DNA from: Prolixibacteraceae bacterium
Lineage (GTDB): Bacteria; Bacteroidota; Bacteroidia; Bacteroidales; Prolixibacteraceae
Direction of reading: 5' to 3'
Assembly (NCBI GenBank): GCA_027858145.1
Contig: JAQIDF010000248.1
Coordinates: forward strand, 1 to 5,367
DNA: 5,367 bases
Shown here: piece by piece, positions 1 through 5,028 of the stretch
How the letters are laid out: every line of letters begins with the position of its first letter
Numbering within the stretch: position 1 is the stretch's first letter
The notes under the pieces: generated by a model
Database searches by the model: none
Told to the model about the DNA's origin: nothing
Seen by the model: only the letters and a program-made list of their open reading frames with translations
Made by a program: the position numbers and the translations under genes

Positions 1-95
1 ATGTTTTTAATGTATTGAGTTCTTAAACGATTCAAAATTGACGATAATAGCACCGCTATATGAGGAGATTTTGAAGAAGTGTAAGGGCTCAAGAC

Positions 96-116
96 AAAAA
101 AACATCCCGAAGGATA
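96..116 (-). terminator. Intrinsic terminator of the five-gene operon
   Basis: Read on the minus strand, ATCC, loop TTCG and GGAT form a 4 bp stem (5 bp with a T-G wobble) closed by a stable UUCG tetraloop. A run of seven T follows at 102-96. It lies 16 bases past the TAA stop of the CotH-family gene, the expected place for a rho-independent terminator. The stem is short, but the tetraloop and T run are good. Bases 1-95 beyond it contain no gene I can support. Confidence 0.7.
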
Positions 117-131
117 AAACATACGAGTTTC

Positions 132-1541
132 TTAATTCAAATAACTATTTACAGCATCACTTCGTGATTGAACATGGTTTTTAAGTGTTTCAACTGCCGT
201 GTCGAACTGACTGTCGTTATAAATAAAAGTATAGCCCGATTCTTCGGCATAAGCATAATCCTTTAACATTTCGTAATATACAGAATAGGTCGAGGTCATC
301 TCTGCAGGGGTGAATACTTCGCTGACAAACTGTTGCAGATATTCTTCATAAACCGCTTCGTATTCGGGTTGTGCAATAATATAACTAATTAATGGCCAGT
401 TACTACCTGTCTCATTCATCGAAAAACTCAATGCTCCCATTTGTTTACCATCCTGAAATGCCTCGTTATTATCCCAGGGCATCCAGGTAAGCTTATTATT
501 ATCCGGGTTATTGTACAAATAATAATTGTGCGTCATATTCCCATAAGTGTCCCAATTTTGAATGGTGTTATTGGCTGCGAGATATTTTAAAAATGCATCA
601 ACATCAAATACACCTTCAAGGTTACTTTTCCAGGTTTCCACATCCGAAGTACGTAATGAGCTGTTAATAGCATCATACAGTGCCATTGCATCCGAATAAT
701 CGGCCGAATCCTCATTCGTTTTCAAGTACAGTTCATCGGTATCAAAAGTTCCGCTTGCAAAAGTCGCAGCATCACCTTCGGGTTTATAAAGGTTACCTGT
801 ACTTTTCGCAAACTGAGTTTCATAAACCGTATCATCAACTTCTTCAACCAGGGTATATACACCATAATACTGAGGACCATTACCATGATCGACATACACC
901 ACACAAAAGGCCGTTTGCGATGACGCCAGACCAAATTGACGGAAAAGGTCAGCACCAACTTTCTCGCGCATTAAAGAAACATCGAGGTAATTATTTTTCA
1001 GGTTAAGCTGCTTAAAACCATAAAAACGCTGATTTTTGATGGCCGGATAATCGTCTTCAAACTGATCAAAATCAAGTTTAAATGGAAGTTTATTATTGCC
1101 AGATTGATAGCTCGATTGCAGGCTGGAATTACCTTTATATCTAATACCAACATGATACCACTCGGTATCATTAAACTTGAATGAACAAGGAGCCCAAACG
1201 GGTTGATAATCGCTTGTAGTTGTTACCATGCCAGGAGCAGGTTGGCCTCCACGGCCACCACCTGACGAGCCTATGTTATTGGACAGGTCTGTTTGCATGG
1301 TTGTCCAGTCATCGGCACTTATTTCTATGTCGAAGCGTAACACTTCAGTCTGATTAAAAACAACCGAATAATCAGGCTCTGTAGTATTTCCGTGAGTAGC
1401 ATCGACCCAATCGTCGTAACCTGCCATATCAACTACTTCATCTGTTTCTTCTTCGTCTGGTTCAATATATAAATCATCATCTCTGCAAGCATTAACACTC
1501 AGAAAGATAAAAGCTAATATGATTAAATAACAGTTCTTCAT
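132..1541 (-). CDS. CotH kinase family lipoprotein
   Basis: A 469-residue surface or periplasmic lipoprotein of the CotH family, whose members include atypical protein kinases (spore-coat CotH of Bacillus). The N terminus is a lipoprotein signal: a hydrophobic stretch at residues 5-16 and a lipobox ending in Cys19 (SVNAC), then an Asp/Glu-rich linker (21-45). CotH landmarks in order: VGIRYKGNSS (131-140), KLPFKLDFD (151-159), LNLKNNYLDVSLMREKV (179-195), YYGVYTLVEE (225-234), NLYKPEG (250-256), NWDTYGN (329-335) and WMPWDNNEAF (353-362). Asp357 of the PWD motif is present. Many family members have PWDxD, but here the second position is Asn359, so catalysis should not be assumed. A Gly-rich loop (94-99, GGGRGG) interrupts the N-terminal strands. 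It is the last gene of the operon, 14 bases after the beta-barrel gene. The ATG at 1541 is fixed by the signal peptide. Family assignment is firm; kinase activity and substrate are unknown. Confidence 0.9.
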   Translation of the reverse strand: MKNCYLIILAFIFLSVNACRDDDLYIEPDEEETDEVVDMAGYDDWVDATHGNTTEPDYSVVFNQTEVLRFDIEISADDWTTMQTDLSNNIGSSGGGRGGQPAPGMVTTTSDYQPVWAPCSFKFNDTEWYHVGIRYKGNSSLQSSYQSGNNKLPFKLDFDQFEDDYPAIKNQRFYGFKQLNLKNNYLDVSLMREKVGADLFRQFGLASSQTAFCVVYVDHGNGPQYYGVYTLVEEVDDTVYETQFAKSTGNLYKPEGDAATFASGTFDTDELYLKTNEDSADYSDAMALYDAINSSLRTSDVETWKSNLEGVFDVDAFLKYLAANNTIQNWDTYGNMTHNYYLYNNPDNNKLTWMPWDNNEAFQDGKQMGALSFSMNETGSNWPLISYIIAQPEYEAVYEEYLQQFVSEVFTPAEMTSTYSVYYEMLKDYAYAEESGYTFIYNDSQFDTAVETLKNHVQSRSDAVNSYLN

Positions 1542-1555
1542 TTTAGATATATTTT

Positions 1556-2209
1556 TTAGAATTTAACTTTATAACCCAGGCTTACAATATGCTTGTTAAG
1601 ATATTCGGTATTGTAATAATCAAACTTATATCCTACCTCTAAGTAGTTGTTTTTAAACAACTTGTAGTCAATGCCGAAATCATAGCGTGTTTTATACAAT
1701 CCACCATCAACAAGATTCTGAAAAGGCTGTACAGCAAGCGATGGGGTAATTTTACAATCCGGAATATCATATTCCAATCCCAGTTTAAACCTCAAAAAGT
1801 TTTTATCACTTATATCATCATCGGCATAATTGCTGTATTTCAGCCGGAAAGACGCTTCAAAACGGTTAAAGTCCTTCTCGTATTCAGCGCTAAAGGCGTA
1901 ACGGTTTAAATATTCGGTGTCTTTATTGTTCCTGATATTTCCAACAAACCCGTACGATGCGGCAAACGAAATATTTTTAAACGCTTTATATTCCACTTCA
2001 CCTTCAAGCATGTACTTATCAGGCGAGAAGTCTTCATCCAGCCGCAATTCAGGCTCAAATGACAGTTTTAGTTTTTTCAAGGGCTTAAAACTTAAATCAA
2101 GATTGGCCCTGGTTTGAAATTCGTTCTCTATTTCCTGGGCAAAACTAACTCCGGCAGTTAGTATAAAAATTACAGGAACAATAAGAATATGTTTCATCTT
2201 TGTTTTCAT
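1556..2209 (-). CDS. DUF2490-like outer-membrane beta-barrel protein
   Basis: A 217-residue exported protein with a Sec signal peptide: Lys at 2, 4 and 6, a hydrophobic core at 8-20, and likely cleavage after VSFA (24) before Gln25. The mature part alternates polar and aromatic/aliphatic residues in short strands throughout (for example LEGEVEYKAF, FEASFRLKYSNY, YLEVGYKFDYYN). It ends in VSLGYKVKF, a C-terminal Phe typical of outer-membrane barrels. Length and pattern fit the DUF2490 family of small barrels often found in Bacteroidota. It starts 42 bases after the DUF4956 gene and is followed by the CotH gene after 14 bases, so it is probably co-transcribed. It may be the outer-membrane component of the module, but pore, anchor or enzyme cannot be told from sequence. 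Met5 is an alternative start; Met1 gives a normal signal peptide. The barrel call is strong, the DUF number less so. Confidence 0.8.
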   Translation of the reverse strand: MKTKMKHILIVPVIFILTAGVSFAQEIENEFQTRANLDLSFKPLKKLKLSFEPELRLDEDFSPDKYMLEGEVEYKAFKNISFAASYGFVGNIRNNKDTEYLNRYAFSAEYEKDFNRFEASFRLKYSNYADDDISDKNFLRFKLGLEYDIPDCKITPSLAVQPFQNLVDGGLYKTRYDFGIDYKLFKNNYLEVGYKFDYYNTEYLNKHIVSLGYKVKF

Positions 2210-2251
2210 AATTTCTCTAATTTTTTCAGCTATTCCATTTAGTAACTTTGC

Positions 2252-2995
2252 TTATTCCAAACTACTTCTTTGATCTACATTTCTTTTTTGAACATTTTCG
2301 TTTCCGTTTACATCGAAATACAAGGTTACATCTGCAATATCTTTTAGGAAATCAATCTTGTTTATTTCATATCGTTTGATATTAATTCCTGTACGTTGAT
2401 GCAAATCGCTCAGCAGTAATTCTTCATTATCAGAATGGATATTCTCAATTTTTTCATAAATCAAACGTATCGACCCTTCCTGTTTGAGGGCCAGTCTTTT
2501 CTCAATAAACCACAAACCGGTAACTATAGCAGCATTCGTCATAAGAAGTTCTACATAACTGACCTTTTTATTGGCCAATGCATTGATTACTGAAATCCCA
2601 ATAACAATAAAAAGGTAGGTCATTTCTTTTATTGGAATAGCATCCGTCCGGTACCGGATAATACCAAATATGGCAAATAATCCCAATGCAAACCCAAGCT
2701 CAAGTTTTACACTATTCAACAAGAAACTTAGCAAGAACACTACTGTCCCGACAGCAAAAAAGCTAAAATAGAAGTCCTTACGATTACTGTTTTTTGCATA
2801 AATATGATGGATAACAATATAGCTCACCACCAAATTAAGGGCAAACCGCACCAACAATTCCAAAAAATCACCTATATTAATTATTTTAATATCCAGAAAA
2901 CGGACATGCTCTTCCCATTCCTGCAGAGCATCCCAATTGGGTATGTTTATATCAATACTTGAAAATACCTCGCAAATAAATCCAGTGTCTATCAT
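2252..2995 (-). CDS. DUF4956 domain membrane protein
   Basis: A 247-residue inner-membrane protein. A hydrophilic N-terminal segment (1-40) precedes predicted membrane segments at about 43-66, 75-94, 98-112, 125-141 and 148-163. A soluble C-terminal domain of about 80 residues (165-247) follows and is likely cytoplasmic. The signature block at about 101-129 (GFALGLFAIFGIIRYRT, then PIKEMTYLF) is characteristic of DUF4956: a Gly-rich helix ending in the Arg-Tyr-Arg of residues 114-116. DUF4956 genes are commonly found next to VTC-type polyphosphate polymerase genes, as here, with only 11 bases between the VTC stop and this ATG and a purine-rich AAGAAG directly before the start. By analogy with yeast VTC, where the polymerase sits on a membrane partner that passes the polymer through, this protein could be the membrane partner. 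That role is inference; the family has no assigned function that I know of. Confidence 0.88.
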   Translation of the reverse strand: MIDTGFICEVFSSIDINIPNWDALQEWEEHVRFLDIKIINIGDFLELLVRFALNLVVSYIVIHHIYAKNSNRKDFYFSFFAVGTVVFLLSFLLNSVKLELGFALGLFAIFGIIRYRTDAIPIKEMTYLFIVIGISVINALANKKVSYVELLMTNAAIVTGLWFIEKRLALKQEGSIRLIYEKIENIHSDNEELLLSDLHQRTGINIKRYEINKIDFLKDIADVTLYFDVNGNENVQKRNVDQRSSLE

Positions 2996-3006
2996 CTTCT
3001 TATTTA

Positions 3007-3801
3007 TTAATTATACAAACACTCTTCAGTGTTAATTACTTTCTCAATCATTCTGACTTTTTGTTTAAAAGCATTTCGTTTAACATTAGTATCTAAAACC
3101 GTACGGCCAACACAGTATTTACTAAAGCCTGATTTTTTTATACGTTGGTCGCGCAAAGCCCTGGCAAGCGGAGAGGCAGATGGGGAGCCATCCGCTTTAA
3201 TTTCTACAATAACCAGGTTGTTTAGCTTTATCTCCTTGTTCTCATTTTTAAAGCCAAGATTAAAATCAATGGTACAGCGCTCTTTAAAATTTCTGTTCAC
3301 CAACGTAATACGCTTAAAATCGTTAATCAACGATGGTGATAAATCCTCTACAGTGAAAGGGGCTATACCCTGTATGAACTTATTTTCTTCATCGTTGAAA
3401 TGCTTGAAGTCAAAATCAGCAGGAATGCGTTTTTTTATGGTTCTCCCCTTGTTGTTTTTAAACTTCACTTCAAGAAAACTAATTCCACTTGAAACATAAC
3501 TCCGTCGCCTTATTTTGTAACGATTAAGTTTACCATTATGGTGGGCTGTGTACATACCATTAGAATCAGTATCATAATAAACCGTTGAATACGGCAGGGC
3601 AACCTCATCATGCATTTGCAAAATGTAATAGCTGTCCTGAACCAATTCAAGCAAAGGATACAGATGGCTTGCATGAAACCAAAATTTAGTATCGGTACGG
3701 TTCATCAAGCGCACCTTATCCATTTCACTTAAACTTATAGGTTTAAAAAAATCAAATTCACTATTTATATATGTTTCATTCTTAGTATGCATAGCCATCA
3801 T
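3007..3801 (-). CDS. VTC domain (polyphosphate polymerase-like) protein
   Basis: A 264-residue soluble protein with the VTC tunnel fold, related to the catalytic domain of yeast Vtc4, which makes polyphosphate from ATP. No signal peptide or membrane segment is visible, so it should be cytoplasmic. Family motifs in order: NRTDTKFWF (34-42), VYYDT (74-78), the basic strand KIRRRSY (96-102), LEVKFKNNKGRTIKKR (110-125), NRNFKERCTIDF (169-180), VIVEIKADG (197-205) and SKYCVG (227-232). The charged residues expected to line the tunnel for nucleotide, phosphate and metal are retained: Arg35, Lys39, Arg98-100, Glu111, Lys113, Lys123-124, Arg170, Arg175, Asp179, Glu200 and Lys202. A catalytically competent domain is therefore plausible. 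Possible starts are Met1, Met2 and Met4; all lie 11 to 20 bases after the upstream stop and do not affect the domain. It is sandwiched tightly between the Spy-like and DUF4956 genes. Polyphosphate synthesis is inferred from the family. Confidence 0.9.
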   Translation of the reverse strand: MMAMHTKNETYINSEFDFFKPISLSEMDKVRLMNRTDTKFWFHASHLYPLLELVQDSYYILQMHDEVALPYSTVYYDTDSNGMYTAHHNGKLNRYKIRRRSYVSSGISFLEVKFKNNKGRTIKKRIPADFDFKHFNDEENKFIQGIAPFTVEDLSPSLINDFKRITLVNRNFKERCTIDFNLGFKNENKEIKLNNLVIVEIKADGSPSASPLARALRDQRIKKSGFSKYCVGRTVLDTNVKRNAFKQKVRMIEKVINTEECLYN

Positions 3802-3812
3802 TTTTTTTGTTT

Positions 3813-4226
3813 CTAATTTCTTTTCCGGGGTCTTTTTTTACTTTGCTTTTCAACATAAGCTTCATACGCACTTATCTGATCCTTTGTTAATTCAGCTTTC
3901 ACATTTTTTTCAAGGGTTGTTTTCAATGCCTCCATCTCTTCCCTATCCGGACGGCTATTACCTGATGTCTTTTCTTCAACCTGCTCAAAATGTGACTGGT
4001 ACAATTCAAGAATTTTCTCTCCCTGTTCACCACTCAACGAAAGCTCATCGGCCAAATCACTAACCATCTCTGCAATCTCTTCCTCGCCGGGGACTTGCGG
4101 AGGGCCTTGTTGCTGATCTCTTTTACCACCTCGCTGACCACCACCCGGTGGTTGTGCAAATGCTATACTGCTAACTAAAACAAATGCGACTACTAAAACG
4201 GATTTTACTTTTTTGATTGTTTTCAT
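3813..4226 (-). CDS. Small secreted Spy/CpxP-like protein with two LTxxQ-type motifs
   Basis: A 137-residue exported protein and the first gene of the operon. I start it at the ATG at 4226, because MKTIKKVKSV followed by a hydrophobic core and AFA (22-24) makes a clean Sec signal peptide with cleavage before Gln25. An in-frame ATG at 4256 would add ten residues (MLLIIIKIKR) and spoil it. The mature protein opens with a Gly/Pro/Gln-rich stretch (25-47). Helical acidic segments follow, carrying LSGEQ (64-68) and LTKDQ (113-117), spaced like the paired LTxxQ motifs of the periplasmic chaperones Spy and CpxP. The C terminus is strongly basic (KKRPRKRN). Homology to Spy is a pattern-level judgement; a DUF4890-type or EF-hand-like regulator is the alternative. 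Only 11 bases separate its TAG stop from the VTC start. It may sense or buffer envelope conditions for the genes after it, which is inference. Confidence 0.75.
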   Translation of the reverse strand: MKTIKKVKSVLVVAFVLVSSIAFAQPPGGGQRGGKRDQQQGPPQVPGEEEIAEMVSDLADELSLSGEQGEKILELYQSHFEQVEEKTSGNSRPDREEMEALKTTLEKNVKAELTKDQISAYEAYVEKQSKKRPRKRN

Positions 4227-4255
4227 ACGTTTAATTTTTATGATTATTAATAGCA

Positions 4256-4263
4256 TAAAAGTA
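4256..4263 (-). promoter_or_regulatory. Candidate -7 promoter element of the operon
   Basis: On the minus strand this reads TACTTTTA, close to the Bacteroidota -7 consensus TAnnTTTG with the last base changed. It lies 29 bases before the preferred ATG at 4226, leaving room for a short leader. I see no clear TTTG -33 element at the usual distance, which would fit a promoter that needs an activator bound upstream. It is called from motif match and position only. Confidence 0.35.
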
Positions 4264-4291
4264 TGAGGACATGATTCTAACTTAAAATGTA

Positions 4292-4319
4292 ATCGACAGT
4301 TCGGGGTGTTTTATCGACA
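4292..4319. promoter_or_regulatory. 21-base-period direct repeat (ATCGACA), candidate operator
   Basis: ATCGACA occurs at 4292-4298 and again at 4313-4319, exactly 21 bases apart, so both copies lie on the same face of the helix. Relative to the candidate -7 element, the copies centre at about -45 and -66, the usual place for an activator. Paired direct repeats with a 21-22 base period are typical sites for LytTR-type response regulators, but the core here is not one I can assign to a named regulator. The sequence between the copies is GC-richer (TTCGGGGTG). Confidence 0.45.
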
Positions 4320-4347
4320 AAACCAGCAGAAAAAAAATACACGGCAC

Positions 4348-4369
4348 AAAAAAAAGGGAAGCTATCCCT
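4348..4369 (-). terminator. Orphan minus-strand terminator upstream of the operon
   Basis: Read on the minus strand, AGGGA, loop TAGCT and TCCCT form a 5 bp stem that runs straight into eight T (4355-4348). It would stop transcripts coming from the right before they reach the operon. No minus-strand gene is now recognisable to the right, so it either insulates the operon or marks a gene that has been lost. In the plus direction the hairpin is followed by C5T4, a weaker terminator. Confidence 0.5.
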
Positions 4370-4504
4370 CCCCCTTTTAAGGCTACCTTGAAGAATATTA
4401 TTTCAGGTACAATAGGCAAAATAATATGAAGACTATCTTCGATACCCTATTTAAAAGAATGGCATATAATGAACCAAAACGTTTAAATACAGAGAAATAA
4501 TCCT
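4370..4504. other. Intergenic stretch without a supportable gene
   Basis: All three plus frames are short. The only ATG-started frame is a 24-codon one at 4426-4500 (MKTIFDTLFK...), with no clear ribosome binding site, domain or partner, so I do not call it a gene. The stretch is AT-rich and lies between the orphan terminator and the palindrome before the kinase remnant. It could be decayed coding DNA, but I recognise no homology. Confidence 0.5.
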
Positions 4505-4517
4505 GCGGTCAGACCGC
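4505..4517. repeat. Perfect short palindrome GCGGTC-A-GACCGC
   Basis: Two 6 bp arms flank one central base, a GC-rich island in AT-rich DNA. It has no T tract, so it is not an intrinsic terminator. It sits about 9 bases before the point where histidine kinase homology begins and resembles scattered intergenic REP-like palindromes. Whether it repeats elsewhere in the genome cannot be seen here. Confidence 0.5.
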
Positions 4518-4525
4518 TTATACCT

Positions 4526-4904
4526 ATTAAAATTAAGGTATCAAAAACCTGAAATGGAAATTCTGGCCGATGAAAATATGCTTAGTATGGTAATACGAAA
4601 CCTGGTTTCGAATGCAATTAAATTCACGAATAAGAATGGTGAGATAACAATTGACGTAAAAGATACCGGGGAGGCAACCTTGTTTGAAATCTCTGATTCA
4701 GGTATTGGAATTCCGAAAGATGTTGCCGGCAAGTTATTTCATTTGAGTACTAACTCCTCGCGATTAGGTACTGCCAACGAAAAAGGAACAGGTTTAGGAT
4801 TGGTTCTTTGTCAAGAGTTTATTACCGAACACCATGGCAAAATATGGGTGGAGAGTGAAGAAGGTCATGGGTCGTCTTTCTTTTTTACCATTCCATTAAA
4901 TTAA
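4526..4904 (+). pseudogene. Histidine kinase remnant: HATPase_c domain only, 5'-truncated and frameshifted
   Basis: From the ATG at 4554 a 116-codon frame encodes nearly all of a sensor kinase ATP-binding domain: N box NLVSNAIKFTN (residues 17-27), G1 box DSGIGIP (48-54), F-box region FHLSTNSS (62-69), G2 box KGTGLGL (77-83), and a normal end SSFFFTIPLN before TAA. The DHp domain with the phosphoacceptor His, and any sensor domain, are absent. Upstream, another frame reads IKIKVSK (4526-4546), which is what normally precedes PEMEILADENML in such kinases. Removing one A from the A5 run at 4543-4547 joins the two frames perfectly, so I read this as a frameshifted 3' end of a larger kinase gene. 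It cannot autophosphorylate by itself. A stand-alone ATPase-domain protein started at 4554 is a less likely alternative, since ADENML is mid-domain. Domain identification is certain; pseudogene status is likely. Confidence 0.8.
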
Positions 4905-4905
4905 T

Positions 4906-4936
4906 TTGTACGATAGAAAACGCTTTCATCGTACAA
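4906..4936. terminator. Long hairpin just after the kinase remnant
   Basis: TTGTACGAT (4906-4914) pairs perfectly with ATCGTACAA (4928-4936). Inside, after one bulged A, GAAA pairs with TTTC around the loop ACGC, giving 13 bp in all. It starts two bases after the kinase stop codon. No T run follows directly, so it would be a weak terminator or an RNA 3'-end-stabilising hairpin. Confidence 0.5.
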
Positions 4937-4953
4937 GCCCTGAAATAGGGCTT
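4935..4953. repeat. Second hairpin AAGCCCT / AGGGCTT, terminator-like
   Basis: A 7 bp perfect stem with the loop GAAAT overlaps the last two bases of the preceding hairpin, so the two could compete as alternative folds. A short T stretch at its end (TTTA) makes it a possible terminator for plus-strand transcripts from the kinase region. Confidence 0.45.
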
Positions 4954-4977
4954 TACAGATAGTAATATTTAGTAATC

Positions 4978-4991
4978 CCGACTTTAGTCGG
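4978..4991. repeat. Third palindrome CCGACT-TT-AGTCGG
   Basis: Two 6 bp arms with a two-base centre lie in AT-rich flanks. No T run follows. In length and GC content it resembles the palindrome at 4505-4517, consistent with a family of small intergenic palindromes. It stands 37 bases before the GH95 homology starts. Confidence 0.45.
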
Positions 4992-5028
4992 TTAATAATG
5001 TTATTTTATAAAAAAGTTGCTCTCTTAA

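Noticed and set aside
11..184. Plus-strand open frame without ATG (EFLNDSKLTIIAPLYEEILKK...) running into the CotH 3' end
   Set aside because: It begins after a stop at 8-10, has no ATG start and overlaps both the terminator and a firm gene. Its faint likeness to an enzyme C terminus is too weak to call. It could be a remnant, but I cannot support it.
680..1006. 108-codon plus-strand frame opposite the CotH gene
   Set aside because: It is a shadow of the CotH gene: no domain, composition rich in His and Pro, and the opposite strand carries clear family motifs.
3029..3499. 156-codon plus-strand frame opposite the VTC gene
   Set aside because: It lies antisense inside a gene with intact VTC motifs. 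Its hydrophobic Leu/Phe/Ser-rich product is a typical shadow of Lys/Asn/Glu codons.
4426..4500. 24-codon plus-strand ORF MKTIFDTLFK...
   Set aside because: It has no ribosome binding site, domain or conservation evidence, and a frame of this length is expected by chance.
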